Below are positions 26,499 to 35,702 of a stretch of DNA of 64,000 nucleotides, piece by piece (within the stretch, counting starts at the first letter, position 1; every line of letters starts with the position of its first letter). The notes beneath the pieces were generated by a model. It was given only the letters and a program-made list of their open reading frames with translations. It was not told where the DNA came from and ran no database searches. The stretch is from PFJX01 sp040751755 (GTDB lineage: Bacteria > Pseudomonadota > Gammaproteobacteria > Burkholderiales > Thiobacillaceae), in contig JBFMHC010000044.1 of assembly GCA_040751755.1 (NCBI GenBank), forward strand, positions 62,001 through 126,000, read 5' to 3'. A program made the translations under genes and the position numbers.

Positions 26499-27242
26499 AT
26501 GGACCGCGTGATCTACATCGCCATGACCGGCGCGCGCGAGGTCACCCGCCAGCAGGCGGCGGTGTCCAACAACCTCGCCAACGTCTCCACGCACGGCTTC
26601 AAGCAGGAGCTCAACGTGTTCCGCGCCCTGCCGGTGGTGGGGGAGGGCGCGAAGACCCGCGCCTTCGTCCTGGAGACCAACCCGCGCAGCGACTTCAGCA
26701 GCGGCGTGCTGCAGGAGAGCGGGCGCGCGCTCGACGTCGCGGTGCGCGGGCCGGGCTGGATCGCCGTGCAGGACGCCAGCGGCCAGGAGGCCTACACGCG
26801 CGCCGGGCAGCTGCAGGTGGGCACCAACGGCATCCTGCAGACCAGCGCCGGCTTCAACGTGATGGGCGAGGGCGCGCCGATCGCCGTGCCGCCGGAGCAG
26901 GACCTGCTGGTCGGCCGCGACGGCACCGTCTCCGCCGTGCCCCTGGGCCTGGAACGCAATGCCGTGACCATCGCCGGCCGCATCAAGCTGGTGAACCCGC
27001 CCGAGGCCGAACTCAAGCGCGGCGAGGATGGCCTGTTCCGCATGACGAACGGCCAGCCCGCGCAGGCGGACGCCAACGTGCAGCTGGTCTCGGGGATGCT
27101 GGAGACCTCCAACGTCAACCCCGCCGAGGCCCTGGTCTCCATGGTCAGCCTGGCGCGCCAGTTCGAGATGAACATGCGCGTGCTCAGCGCCGCCGACGAA
27201 AACCACCGCAGCGCCGACAAGGTGCTGAGCCTGAACGGCTGA
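26499..27242 (+). CDS. flgF: Flagellar rod protein FlgF
   Basis: Proximal rod protein. The 247-aa product starts MDRVIYIAMTGAREVTRQQAAVSNNLANVSTHGFKQELN. That is the FlgF form of the SNNLANVSTxGFK signature. The C-terminus has SNVNPAEALVSMVSLARQFEMNMRVLSAADENH. Position between flgE and flgG agrees with the usual operon order. Confidence 0.95.
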   Translation: MDRVIYIAMTGAREVTRQQAAVSNNLANVSTHGFKQELNVFRALPVVGEGAKTRAFVLETNPRSDFSSGVLQESGRALDVAVRGPGWIAVQDASGQEAYTRAGQLQVGTNGILQTSAGFNVMGEGAPIAVPPEQDLLVGRDGTVSAVPLGLERNAVTIAGRIKLVNPPEAELKRGEDGLFRMTNGQPAQADANVQLVSGMLETSNVNPAEALVSMVSLARQFEMNMRVLSAADENHRSADKVLSLNG

Positions 27243-27263
27243 TAGGAAGAGAGGAAGAACCGC

Positions 27264-28049
27264 ATGCTGCGTTCCCTGCACATCGCCCGCACCGGCCTGG
27301 AGGCCCAGCAGACCCAGTTGGACGTGATCTCCAACAACCTGGCCAACGTCTCCACCACCGGCTTCAAGCGCAGCCGCGCGGTGTTCGAGGACCTGCTCTA
27401 CCAGACCATCCGCCAGCCCGGCGCCAACTCCAGCCAGCAGACCACGCTGCCCTCCGGCTTCCAGCTCGGCGTCGGCGTGCGGCCGGTGGCGACCGAGCGC
27501 ATCCACGTCCAGGGCAACCTGCAGCAGACCGGCAACGCCCTCGACGTCGCCATCAACGGCCGCGGCTTCTTCCAGATCCAGATGCCGGACGGCAGCGTCG
27601 CCTACACCCGCGACGGCTCCTTCCAGGTGAACGACCAGGGCACCATCGTCACCGCGAGCGGCTACACCCTGCTGCCGCAGATGCAGATCCCGACGGATGC
27701 CCTGGCCATCACCATCGCGCGCGACGGCGTGGTGACCGCCACCCAGCCGGGCAACCCCAACACCGTCACGCAGCTGGGGCAGATCCAGCTTGCCACCTTC
27801 ATCAACTACGCCGGGCTGGTGAGCGAGGGCGAGAACCTCTACCGCGAGACCGCCGCCTCCGGCCCGCCCATCGTCGACAACCCCGGCAACGCCGGCCTCG
27901 GCGTGCTGAATCAGAGCTTCATCGAGACCTCCAACGTCAACGTCGCCGAGGAGCTGGTGAACATGATCGTCACGCAGCGCGCCTACGAACTGAATTCCCG
28001 CGCCATCACCACCTCGGACCAGATGCTGCAGCGTCTGACCCAGATCTGA
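27264..28049 (+). CDS. flgG: Flagellar distal rod protein FlgG
   Basis: Forms the distal rod that links the basal body with the hook. The 261-aa product is one of the best-conserved flagellar proteins: MLRSLHIARTGLEAQQTQLDVISNNLANVSTTGFKRSRAVFEDLLYQ at the start, GNALDVAINGRGFFQIQMPDG, and the C-terminal FIETSNVNVAEELVNMIVTQRAYELNSRAI. GGAAGA precedes the start. Confidence 0.97.
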   Translation: MLRSLHIARTGLEAQQTQLDVISNNLANVSTTGFKRSRAVFEDLLYQTIRQPGANSSQQTTLPSGFQLGVGVRPVATERIHVQGNLQQTGNALDVAINGRGFFQIQMPDGSVAYTRDGSFQVNDQGTIVTASGYTLLPQMQIPTDALAITIARDGVVTATQPGNPNTVTQLGQIQLATFINYAGLVSEGENLYRETAASGPPIVDNPGNAGLGVLNQSFIETSNVNVAEELVNMIVTQRAYELNSRAITTSDQMLQRLTQI

Positions 28050-28072
28050 GGCAGCGGGGCAAGGAGCGGAGC

Positions 28073-28753
28073 ATGAAAGCCATCGCCGTCCTGGGAATGA
28101 TCGCCGTCCTCACCGGTTGCGCCAGCACGCCGGAGACGCGCATCGCCCACCCCCTGAGCGCGCGCCCGGCCGCCCCCGCGCCGGTGGCGGACAACAACGG
28201 CGCGATCTTTCAGACCGATGCCGTGCGTCCCCGGCCCGGCCTCGCGCTGTTCGAGGACCGGCGCGCGCGCCGCGTCGGCGACACCCTCACCGTCAACCTG
28301 GTGGAGAAGACCGAGGCCAAGCGCAAGTCCGAGACCACCGACGAGCGCAAGGCCAACGGCAACATCGACATCCCCACCCCCACGGTGCTCGGCCGCTCCC
28401 CCAATCTCCTCGGCCCCACCAGCTGGCAGCCCGCGGCGAGCAACAAGATCGAGCTGAAGGACAACGAGACCAACAGCAACAGCGTCACCGGCTCCATCAC
28501 CGTCACCGTGGTCGAGGTCCTGGCCAACGGCAACCTGCTGGTGGCCGGCGAGAAGCAGGTGCGCATCAACCAGGACACCGAGTTCATCCGCCTCGCCGGC
28601 GTGGTGAACCCCGAACAGATCAGCGTCAGGAACACGGTGAACTCGACGCAGCTCGCCGACGTGCAGCTGGAGTCCACCAACTCGCAGAAGATGGACAAGA
28701 GCCAGATCGCCGGCATGCTGGCGCGCTTCTTCCTCACCGTCCTGCCATTCTGA
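28073..28753 (+). CDS. flgH: Flagellar L-ring protein FlgH
   Basis: Outer-membrane lipoprotein that builds the L-ring bushing around the rod. The 226-aa product begins with a lipoprotein signal (MKAIAVLGMIAVLTGC, lipobox LTGC), then AIFQTDAVRPRPGLALFEDRRARRVGDTLTVNLVEKTEA, and the conserved end LVAGEKQVRINQDTEFIRLAGVVNP ... VADVQLES-like segment and GMLARFFLTVLPF. AAGGAGCGG precedes the ATG. Confidence 0.96.
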   Translation: MKAIAVLGMIAVLTGCASTPETRIAHPLSARPAAPAPVADNNGAIFQTDAVRPRPGLALFEDRRARRVGDTLTVNLVEKTEAKRKSETTDERKANGNIDIPTPTVLGRSPNLLGPTSWQPAASNKIELKDNETNSNSVTGSITVTVVEVLANGNLLVAGEKQVRINQDTEFIRLAGVVNPEQISVRNTVNSTQLADVQLESTNSQKMDKSQIAGMLARFFLTVLPF

Positions 28754-28763
28754 GGAGGCCACC

Positions 28764-29849
28764 ATGCGCGCCATCCACGTCTTCCTCATCGCCGCCTGCG
28801 CCGCCCTGGGCATGCCGGCCCACGCCGAGCGCATCAAGGACATCGCCAATATCGACGGCGTGCGCACCAACCAGCTGGTCGGCTACGGCATCGTCGTCGG
28901 CCTCGACAACACTGGCGACACCTCCGCCCTCACCAACCAGGCCCTGGCCAACCTGATGGGCAACCTGGGCATGGCCACCACGGCCAACCTGGCGACCAAG
29001 AACGCCGCCTCCGTGATGGTCACCGCGCAGTTGCAGCCCTTCGTCAAACCTGGGCAGACCATCGACGTCACCGTTTCCTCGCTGGGCGGCGCCAAGAGCC
29101 TGCGTGGCGGCACCCTGCTGATGACCCCGCTCAAGGGCGCGGACGGACAGATCTACGCCATGGCCCAGGGCAGCCTGCTGGTGGGCGGCGCGGGCGCGTC
29201 GGCGGGCGGTTCCTCCACCACCGTGAACCACCTCTCCGCCGGCCGCATCCCCGCCGGCGCCACCGTCGAGCGCGCGGTGCCCTCGCGCGTCGGCCAGGGC
29301 GAGTTCGTGCATCTGGAACTCAAGGAGATGGACTTCACCACCGCAAACCGCGTCAGCGAGGTGATCCAGCGCCAGTTCGGGCGCGGCAGCGCCATCCCCC
29401 TGGACGGCCGCGTGATCCAGGTGAAGGCACCCGCCGACCCGGGCCAGCGCGTCGCCTTCCTCGCGCAGCTGGAGAACCTCAACCTCAACCCCGGCTCGCC
29501 CACGCCCAAGGTCATCATCAACGCGCGCACCGGCTCCATCGTCATGAACCAGCTGGTGTCGGTGGAGAAGTGCGCCATCGCCCACGGCAACCTCACCGTC
29601 ACCGTGAGCAGCGAACCGCAGGTCTCGCAGCCCGAGCCGTTGTCCGGCGGCAGGACCGTGGTCACCGAGAAGGCCGATATCCAGATCAAGAGCGACAAGG
29701 GTGAACTCATGGTGCTGCCCAGCACCGCCTCGCTCAACGAGGTGGTGAAGGCCCTCAACGCCGTCGGCGCCTCGCCGCAGGACCTGCTCGCCATCCTGCA
29801 GGCCATGAAGGCGGCCGGCGCGCTCAAGGCCGAACTGGAAATCATCTGA
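28764..29849 (+). CDS. flgI: Flagellar P-ring protein FlgI
   Basis: Periplasmic ring protein whose assembly needs FlgA. The 361-aa product has a cleavable signal peptide (MRAIHVFLIAACAALGMPAHA), then ERIKDIANIDGVRTNQLVGYGIVVGLDNTGD, a hallmark of FlgI, and VIINARTGSIVMNQLVSV and LNEVVKALNAVGASPQDLLAILQAMKAAGAL at the C-terminus. GAGG before the start; the stop overlaps the flgJ ATG by one base. Confidence 0.97.
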   Translation: MRAIHVFLIAACAALGMPAHAERIKDIANIDGVRTNQLVGYGIVVGLDNTGDTSALTNQALANLMGNLGMATTANLATKNAASVMVTAQLQPFVKPGQTIDVTVSSLGGAKSLRGGTLLMTPLKGADGQIYAMAQGSLLVGGAGASAGGSSTTVNHLSAGRIPAGATVERAVPSRVGQGEFVHLELKEMDFTTANRVSEVIQRQFGRGSAIPLDGRVIQVKAPADPGQRVAFLAQLENLNLNPGSPTPKVIINARTGSIVMNQLVSVEKCAIAHGNLTVTVSSEPQVSQPEPLSGGRTVVTEKADIQIKSDKGELMVLPSTASLNEVVKALNAVGASPQDLLAILQAMKAAGALKAELEII

Positions 29850-30805
29850 TGTTTGCCGCAGCCGCAGCCTCCGCGCCCGACCGCCTCGCCGTCGACGTTG
29901 CCGATGCCATGGCCCTCAAGGCCAAGGCCGCGGGCGGCGACCGAGCCGCCCTGGTCGGCGCGGCGCGGCAGTTCGAGGCGATGCTGGTGGCGCAGATGCT
30001 GAAGGGCATGCGCGAGACCCGCTTCAGCAGCGAGGACGACCCGCTGAACAGTGGCGAGGGCCTGAAGCTCTACCGCGACCTGCTCGACCAGCAGTGGGCG
30101 ACGCAGATCGCCAAGGGCCGGGGCCTGGGCTTCGCCGACATGATGGTGAAGGCGCTGGAACGCACCTCCGGCCAGGCAGCCACACCCCCTCTCCCAGCGG
30201 CAGAGGACGGGGGAGAGGGCGGCCTCAAAGAGGCCGTTGGCGCCGCCTGCGCGCCGCAAACCTGCCCCGCGGACACCCCCGCGCCCGCCCCGCGTGCGTC
30301 TTCTCCCGCCGCGGGCGGGGCATCCGCGGACCCCAGGCGCGCCTTCCTGGAGAAGATGCGCCCGCATGCCGAGTCCGCCGCCGCCGCGACCGGCGTGCCG
30401 GCCCCCTTCATCCTCGCCCAGGCGGCGCTGGAGTCGGGCTGGGGCAGGCGCGAGATCAAGGGCGAGGACGGCCAGCCCAGCCACAACCTGTTCGGCATCA
30501 AGGCCGGCCGTGCCTGGGATGGCGCCGTGGCCGAGACGCTGACCACCGAATACCGCCAGGGCGTGCCGATGAAGCTCAGCCAGCGCTTCCGCGCCTATGC
30601 CGACTACGGCAGCGCCTTCACCGACTACGCCAACCTGCTGAAGGCCCGGTATGGCGAGGCGGTGCGCGCGGGCGACGACGCGGCGGGCTTCGCGCGCGGC
30701 CTGGCGGCCGGCGGCTATGCCACCGACCCGGCCTACGCCGACAAACTGCAATCCACCATCGCCAGGGTCCATAGCCACCTGGCGCTGGCGGCGTATCAAC
30801 AGTGA
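29849..30805 (+). CDS. flgJ: Flagellar rod-binding protein and peptidoglycan hydrolase FlgJ
   Basis: Two-domain protein: the N-terminal part (residues 1-105) caps the rod (AARQFEAMLVAQMLKGMRETRF is the rod-binding motif), and the C-terminal part (from about 165) is a GH73 glucosaminidase that opens the peptidoglycan. The catalytic Glu lies in ILAQAALESGWGRRE; HNLFGIKAG and the terminal GYATDPAYADKL are typical. The linker (residues about 108-160) is low complexity and part of it is encoded by a degenerate copy of the GC-rich repeat seen elsewhere in the window. It is read with a one-base overlap from flgI. Confidence 0.94.
   Translation: MFAAAAASAPDRLAVDVADAMALKAKAAGGDRAALVGAARQFEAMLVAQMLKGMRETRFSSEDDPLNSGEGLKLYRDLLDQQWATQIAKGRGLGFADMMVKALERTSGQAATPPLPAAEDGGEGGLKEAVGAACAPQTCPADTPAPAPRASSPAAGGASADPRRAFLEKMRPHAESAAAATGVPAPFILAQAALESGWGRREIKGEDGQPSHNLFGIKAGRAWDGAVAETLTTEYRQGVPMKLSQRFRAYADYGSAFTDYANLLKARYGEAVRAGDDAAGFARGLAAGGYATDPAYADKLQSTIARVHSHLALAAYQQ
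30185..30219. repeat. Degenerate GC-rich repeat inside flgJ linker
   Basis: CCCCCTCTCCCAGCGGCAGA followed by GGACGGGGGAGAGGG. It keeps the CCCTCTCCC and GGGAGAGGG arms of the nif-operon repeat, with an interrupted centre, and encodes linker residues 113-124. Confidence 0.5.
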
Positions 30806-30840
30806 CAGAACGTCACTTCATCCGGTAACAGGAGGTTGCC

Positions 30841-32463
30841 ATGGCTTCAGGAATCCTCGGTGTCGCCCTCAGCGGCCTGAACGCGGCCCAGCTGGGCATC
30901 CGCACCACCGAACACAACATCGCCAACGTCAACACGACGGGGTATCGCCGCCAGGAGGCGACCTTCGCCGCCACCAAGCCGGCCTACAGCAACGCCGGCT
31001 GGGTGGGCACCGGAACGGCCCTGGCCTCGGTGCAGCAGATCTACAGCCGCTTCCTCGACAACGAGGTGCTGCGCAATCAGGCGCAACTGTCGCGCCACGA
31101 GACCTACGGCGCGCAGGCCACCCAGATCGACAAGCTGCTGGGCGACGAGGACAGCGGTCTGGCCACCGCGCTGGACAGCTACTTCGCCGCCGTCCACGAG
31201 GTCGCCAACGACCCCACCTCGAATGCCGCGCGGCAGAACCTGCTGTCGGCCGGCAACAACCTCGCGGGCCGCTTCAACACGCTGGACGACAAGCTGAAGT
31301 CCATGCGCGCCAACACCAATGCCGACATCTCCGCGATCGCCCGGCAGGTCAACGTGCTGAGCGGCCAGATCGCCAACCTGAACGTCACCATCAGCCGCGA
31401 CGAGGCCCTCAACGGGCGCAGCGCCAACGACCTGCGCGACCAGCGGCAGCAGTTGGTGTCCGACCTCAACAAGCTGGTCAACGTCTCCAGCATCGAGCAG
31501 TCCGACGGCACCCTGAGCCTGTTCGTCGGCAGCGGCCAGCCCCTGGTGGTGGGCGCCGAGGTGTACACGATGAGTTCGGTCAGCGACCCCGGCGACAGCA
31601 CCCTCAAGCTGCCCGCGCTCACCCTCGGGTCCAGCACCATCACCCTGGATTCCAGCCTGATCAGCGGCGGCCAGCTGGGCGGCATCCTCGCCATGCGCGA
31701 AGAGGTCCTGCTGCCCGCCCTGGACGACCTGAACCGCATCGCCACGGTCGTCGCCACCAGCGTCAACACGGTGCATCGCGCGGGTCTGGACTACAACCTC
31801 AACGCCGGCCTCGACTTCTTCACCAACCCCGTGGTGGCGCAGGGCGCGACCGTGGGCGTGCTCAACATGACGGTCACCAACGACCTGCTGCTGGACCGCG
31901 TCGGCTACAACATCAGCCTGACCGCCGGCGGCTACGACGTGACGGTGCTGTCCACGGGCACCACCACCACCTACGCCTCGCTCGCCGCGCTCAACGCCGC
32001 GGGGCTCGGCTTCACCCTCGCGGCCGGCACGCCGGCGCCTTCCACCGGCGAGAGCTGGGTGATCGGCGACTACGCCGGGCAGATGGCGATGGAGCTGACC
32101 GCCACCAGCCAGGTCGCGGCCGCGGGCAGCACCGCCACCGGCCCCGGCGACAACAGCAACATGCTGACGCTGGCGGACCTGCGCAACGGCGACCTCCTGA
32201 ACAACGGCACGGTGAACTTCTCCGAGGCCTACCAGGAGACCGTCGCCTCCACGGCCAGCAAGGCGTCGGAGGCGGATCTGAACACCCAGGCATTCTCGAC
32301 GCTGGTGGAGCAGGCCACCGCCTCGCAGCAGGAGGTCTCCGGCGTGAACCTGGACGAGGAGGCGGTGAACCTGATCCGCTTCCAGCAGGCCTACCAGGCC
32401 GCCGCCCGGGCCATGCAGATCGCCTCCTCATTGTTCGACGAAGTCCTCAACGCGGTCAGGTAA
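30841..32463 (+). CDS. flgK: Flagellar hook-filament junction protein FlgK (HAP1)
   Basis: First junction protein between hook and filament; client of FlgN. The 540-aa product has the N-terminus GILGVALSGLNAAQLGIRTTEHNIANVNTTGYRRQEATF and the C-terminus SGVNLDEEAVNLIRFQQAYQAAARAMQIASSLFDEVLNAV, both diagnostic. The middle contains QVNVLSGQIANLNVTISRDEALNGRSANDLRDQRQQLVSDLNKL. AGGAGG precedes the ATG by 5 bases. No separate sigma-28 promoter is seen in the 35-base gap after flgJ. Confidence 0.96.
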   Translation: MASGILGVALSGLNAAQLGIRTTEHNIANVNTTGYRRQEATFAATKPAYSNAGWVGTGTALASVQQIYSRFLDNEVLRNQAQLSRHETYGAQATQIDKLLGDEDSGLATALDSYFAAVHEVANDPTSNAARQNLLSAGNNLAGRFNTLDDKLKSMRANTNADISAIARQVNVLSGQIANLNVTISRDEALNGRSANDLRDQRQQLVSDLNKLVNVSSIEQSDGTLSLFVGSGQPLVVGAEVYTMSSVSDPGDSTLKLPALTLGSSTITLDSSLISGGQLGGILAMREEVLLPALDDLNRIATVVATSVNTVHRAGLDYNLNAGLDFFTNPVVAQGATVGVLNMTVTNDLLLDRVGYNISLTAGGYDVTVLSTGTTTTYASLAALNAAGLGFTLAAGTPAPSTGESWVIGDYAGQMAMELTATSQVAAAGSTATGPGDNSNMLTLADLRNGDLLNNGTVNFSEAYQETVASTASKASEADLNTQAFSTLVEQATASQQEVSGVNLDEEAVNLIRFQQAYQAAARAMQIASSLFDEVLNAVR

Positions 32464-32473
32464 GGGGGCCAAC

Positions 32474-33448
32474 ATGCGTATCGACAGCCATTCCTTCTAC
32501 TACGCCGGTTTCGCCGGCATGAGCGAGAACCAGTCCGGCATCGCGCGGCTCAACCAGCAGATCGCCAGCGGCAAGGCCTACCTGGCGCCCAAGGACGACC
32601 CGCTGGCGACGGAGAAGATCCTGCAGCTCTCGAACCGGGTCGCCGTGCGCTCCCAGTTCAGCGCCAACCAGGATCGCGCCGCGGTGGCGCTGAAATACGA
32701 GCTGACCGTGCTCACGGAGATGCGCGACACGCTCGCCAACGCGCGCAGCCTGATCGCCACGCAGAGTCCCTCGTTCGACAGTTCGCTGCGCAGCGCCCAC
32801 GCGCAGAACCTGGCCGCGCTGGCGCGCCAGGTGCTGAGCCTGGCGAACACGCGCGACCCCGCGGGCAATTACATCTTCGGCGGCTTCGACACCAACGATG
32901 CGCCGTTCAGCAACCCCCTCGACGGCAGCGCAACCGCCACCACCTACGACGGCACGCCGATCACCTCCACCAGCGATCCGGCGGGCACGCGCGACATCGA
33001 GGTGGACACGGGCCGCTTCGTGCAGGTCAACGACAACCTCAACACCGTGTTCCAGGCCACGGAGCAGACCGATGCCGGCGTCGCCGTCGCGGGCTCGGTG
33101 GTGAGCGGATCGGACCTGTTGCAGGAGCTCGACGACGCGGTCGCCAATCTGCCGGGGGCGACCCTCACCCAGGCCGACATCGACGGCTGGGTGGCGGTGA
33201 TCGACACCGCCCTCTCGGGCCTGGACGGCATCATGCACCGCGTATCCGCCGCCTACACGGAGGTGGAGGACGTGCGTGCCACCACCCGTTCCCTGCTGCT
33301 GCAGGAGAAGAACGCCCTGGGCGACATCGAACAGGTGGACCAGGCGAGCGCGATCATGGAACTGCAGTTGCGTCAGACCTCGCTGGAGGCGGCGCAGCGC
33401 GCCTATTCGCGCACCTCCGGCCTGTCGCTGTTCAATTTCCTGGGCTGA
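32474..33448 (+). CDS. flgL: Flagellar hook-filament junction protein FlgL (HAP3)
   Basis: Second junction protein; flagellin-like. The 324-aa product has MRIDSHSFYYAGFAGMSENQSGIARLNQQIASGKAYLAPKDDPLATEKILQL at the N-terminus, GNYIFGGFDTNDAPF in the middle, and a flagellin-like C-terminal helix ending RAYSRTSGLSLFNFLG. Its last 17 bases overlap the end of the convergent GGDEF-EAL gene, so no terminator fits between them. Confidence 0.95.
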   Translation: MRIDSHSFYYAGFAGMSENQSGIARLNQQIASGKAYLAPKDDPLATEKILQLSNRVAVRSQFSANQDRAAVALKYELTVLTEMRDTLANARSLIATQSPSFDSSLRSAHAQNLAALARQVLSLANTRDPAGNYIFGGFDTNDAPFSNPLDGSATATTYDGTPITSTSDPAGTRDIEVDTGRFVQVNDNLNTVFQATEQTDAGVAVAGSVVSGSDLLQELDDAVANLPGATLTQADIDGWVAVIDTALSGLDGIMHRVSAAYTEVEDVRATTRSLLLQEKNALGDIEQVDQASAIMELQLRQTSLEAAQRAYSRTSGLSLFNFLG

Positions 33449-35702
33449 GCGCGCCTGCCCCGCAGGGGGCGACGCATCCCGCCGGCGTTGCGCCGGCGGC
33501 CGTCTCGCCCGGCTGGCCGAAGTAGTAGCCCTGGGCATACGCGAAGCCGAGCCCGATCGCCCTGTCCAGCAGCTCGTGCGACTCGATGCCCTCGGCCACC
33601 AGCTCGTAGCCGGCGTTGATGGCCATGCGCGTGATCTCCTCCATCATCAGGCGTTGCTTGCCGTCGCCCGTTTCCAGCAGACGCACCATGCTGATGTCGA
33701 ACTTCACCAGGTCCACGGGCATCGAGGCGAGGTAGCGCAGCGAGGAATAGCCGCTGCCGAAGTCGTCCAGCGCCGCCAGGGCGCCCGCCTCGCGCAGCCT
33801 GCGGATGTTCTCGGTGGCCGTTTCCATCTGCGTGATCAGCGCGGTCTCGGTGATCTCGACCACGATCTTGCGCCCCCGCTCCGCCTCCAGCAGCGCCAGC
33901 ATGGCGTCCAACACCCGCGCGTTGACGATGCCGGAGGCGGAGAGGTTGATGGAGATGCCCTTGTCGGCGGGCAGGACGCCGTTGTCGAGGTCGCGGTTGA
34001 TGGCGCGGATGATGGCGAGGTCGAACTCCGCGTCGAGGTTGCGGCATTGCACGATGGGGAAGATGTCGCACGGGAAGAAGAGCTCGCCGTCGCAGCGGAT
34101 GCGTGTCAGGGCCTCGGCATAGGCCTCCTCCATTTGCGGCAGGCGGATCACCGCCTGGTAGGCGATCTCGATCAGCCCGGGGTCCTGGATCGCCCTGAAC
34201 ACCGCGTGGATGGCGCGGCTCGTCACCAGGGCCTCGGCGGTGCCGATCTCCGGCGTGTAGAACATGATCTTCTGTCCGCCCGGCCGCTTCGCCGCGTACA
34301 TGGCCAGATCGGCGCGCTTCTGCAGCTCGGTGAGGGTGATGGGGGGGCACTTGCCGCGCTCGGCCTCCGACAGGGCGATGCCGATGCTGATGGTGATGGG
34401 CTCGCTCATGCCGTACTGGCGGAAATCGTGGCCGATGACCTGTTCCAGGCAGCGTTCCGCGACCATGCCGGCCTGTCGCTTGTCGGTATCGGTGAGCATC
34501 GCCGCGAACTCGTCGCCGCCCAGGCGGTACAGGCGGTCGTCGGCGCGCAGCGCCTGCAACAGGCACTGCGCGGTGGCCTGGATCACCAGGTCGCCGACGT
34601 GATGGCCGTAGGTGTCGTTGATCGCCTTGAAGTGGTCGCAGTCGAACAGGAGCAGGGCGATGTTGTCGAGGCGCCGGTCCTGCAGGGCGTCGCGCCAGTC
34701 CTCGTCGAAGGCGCGCCGGTTCATGACCCCCGAGAGGGCGTCGTGGCGCGCCTGGTCGAAGAAGTCGCGGTTGCGCAGCTCCAGGTCGTGATGCAGCTCC
34801 GCCAGCCGCGCCTGGTAGTCGTTGAAGGACTCGCGCACGTTTTCCAGCTCCAGCACCGGCAGGGCGCGCAGCTTGTGCGGCTGGATCTCGCTGCCGGGCG
34901 CGCGCCGGGCGTCGATCTCCGCCGACAGGTGGCGCAGCGGGTGGATCAGCAGGCGGTTCAGCAGCAGGCCGGCGACCACCAGCGAGGCCGCGGCGGCCAG
35001 GAGCAGGTTCGACATGGTGTCGCGCAGCATGGTCTGGAAGCTCTCCAGCTCGCGATTGGCCAGCGCGTCGACATGGATGTGCCGCATCGCTTGCTCGGCT
35101 GCCACTGCGGTGCCTTCCGGCAGGTCGACGCGCAGGCTGCGCAGGTCGGCGTAGCGGAATGGCGCGGACTGTCGCATCGCATCCTGGAGGTCCAGCTTCA
35201 GGCCCAGGTGGCCGAGCGGCACCGTGCCGTCCGGGTCCGCGTACACCGGCAGGAAATAGTAGATGTGCTCGATGCCCGCCTCGCGCTTGAACAGCGCGAG
35301 CGGCGTGCCGCCGGGCAGCCGCGCCGGCAGGGGGTCTGCGCTGTTCGCGCCGAGCAGGAGCCCGCCGTCCAGGCCGTACAGGCCGATCGCCCTCACCGTG
35401 TCGGGCAGCAGGCCGACGCTGCGCGCGCGATTGTCGCGCCACAGCGTGTAGTACTCGGGGAACACCAGTTGTTGCTTGGTCTCGTCCCAGCGTGCGAGGG
35501 CATCGCCCACCGACTTCAGCCGGCCGAGCGCCGCGTCGAGGGCGGTCGCCAGTTCCTGGCGCGCCGCCCGCGCCTCGTGCGCGCGCAGCTGCTCGGCGCT
35601 GCGCTGCGCTTCGCGCCAGAAATAGCCGCCCACGGCCAGCAGCAGCAGGCCGGAGAGGGTCAGATAGAGGAGGGCGAGGCGCCCGATGCTCAGCGGTTTC
35701 AT
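33432..35702 (-). CDS. Membrane-anchored GGDEF-EAL protein (c-di-GMP synthesis/turnover)
   Basis: Inner-membrane protein of 756 aa that begins with an anchor (IGRLALLYLTLSGLLLLAVGGYFW), has a periplasmic sensor domain (about 30-235), a second helix (LLLAAAASLVVAGLLL) and then GGDEF and EAL domains. The GGDEF site is intact (RLGGDEF). The EAL domain also looks intact: AEALTRI for the EAL motif, SINLSASG, VEITETAL, LDDFGSGYSSLRYLASMPVDLVKFD and EGIES. Both activities are therefore possible. The start at 35702 overlaps the hydrolase stop by 4 bases. It lies tail to tail with the flagellar operon and may act on the switch between motility and attachment, which is inference. Confidence 0.9.
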   Translation of the reverse strand: MKPLSIGRLALLYLTLSGLLLLAVGGYFWREAQRSAEQLRAHEARAARQELATALDAALGRLKSVGDALARWDETKQQLVFPEYYTLWRDNRARSVGLLPDTVRAIGLYGLDGGLLLGANSADPLPARLPGGTPLALFKREAGIEHIYYFLPVYADPDGTVPLGHLGLKLDLQDAMRQSAPFRYADLRSLRVDLPEGTAVAAEQAMRHIHVDALANRELESFQTMLRDTMSNLLLAAAASLVVAGLLLNRLLIHPLRHLSAEIDARRAPGSEIQPHKLRALPVLELENVRESFNDYQARLAELHHDLELRNRDFFDQARHDALSGVMNRRAFDEDWRDALQDRRLDNIALLLFDCDHFKAINDTYGHHVGDLVIQATAQCLLQALRADDRLYRLGGDEFAAMLTDTDKRQAGMVAERCLEQVIGHDFRQYGMSEPITISIGIALSEAERGKCPPITLTELQKRADLAMYAAKRPGGQKIMFYTPEIGTAEALVTSRAIHAVFRAIQDPGLIEIAYQAVIRLPQMEEAYAEALTRIRCDGELFFPCDIFPIVQCRNLDAEFDLAIIRAINRDLDNGVLPADKGISINLSASGIVNARVLDAMLALLEAERGRKIVVEITETALITQMETATENIRRLREAGALAALDDFGSGYSSLRYLASMPVDLVKFDISMVRLLETGDGKQRLMMEEITRMAINAGYELVAEGIESHELLDRAIGLGFAYAQGYYFGQPGETAAGATPAGCVAPCGAGALSPGN

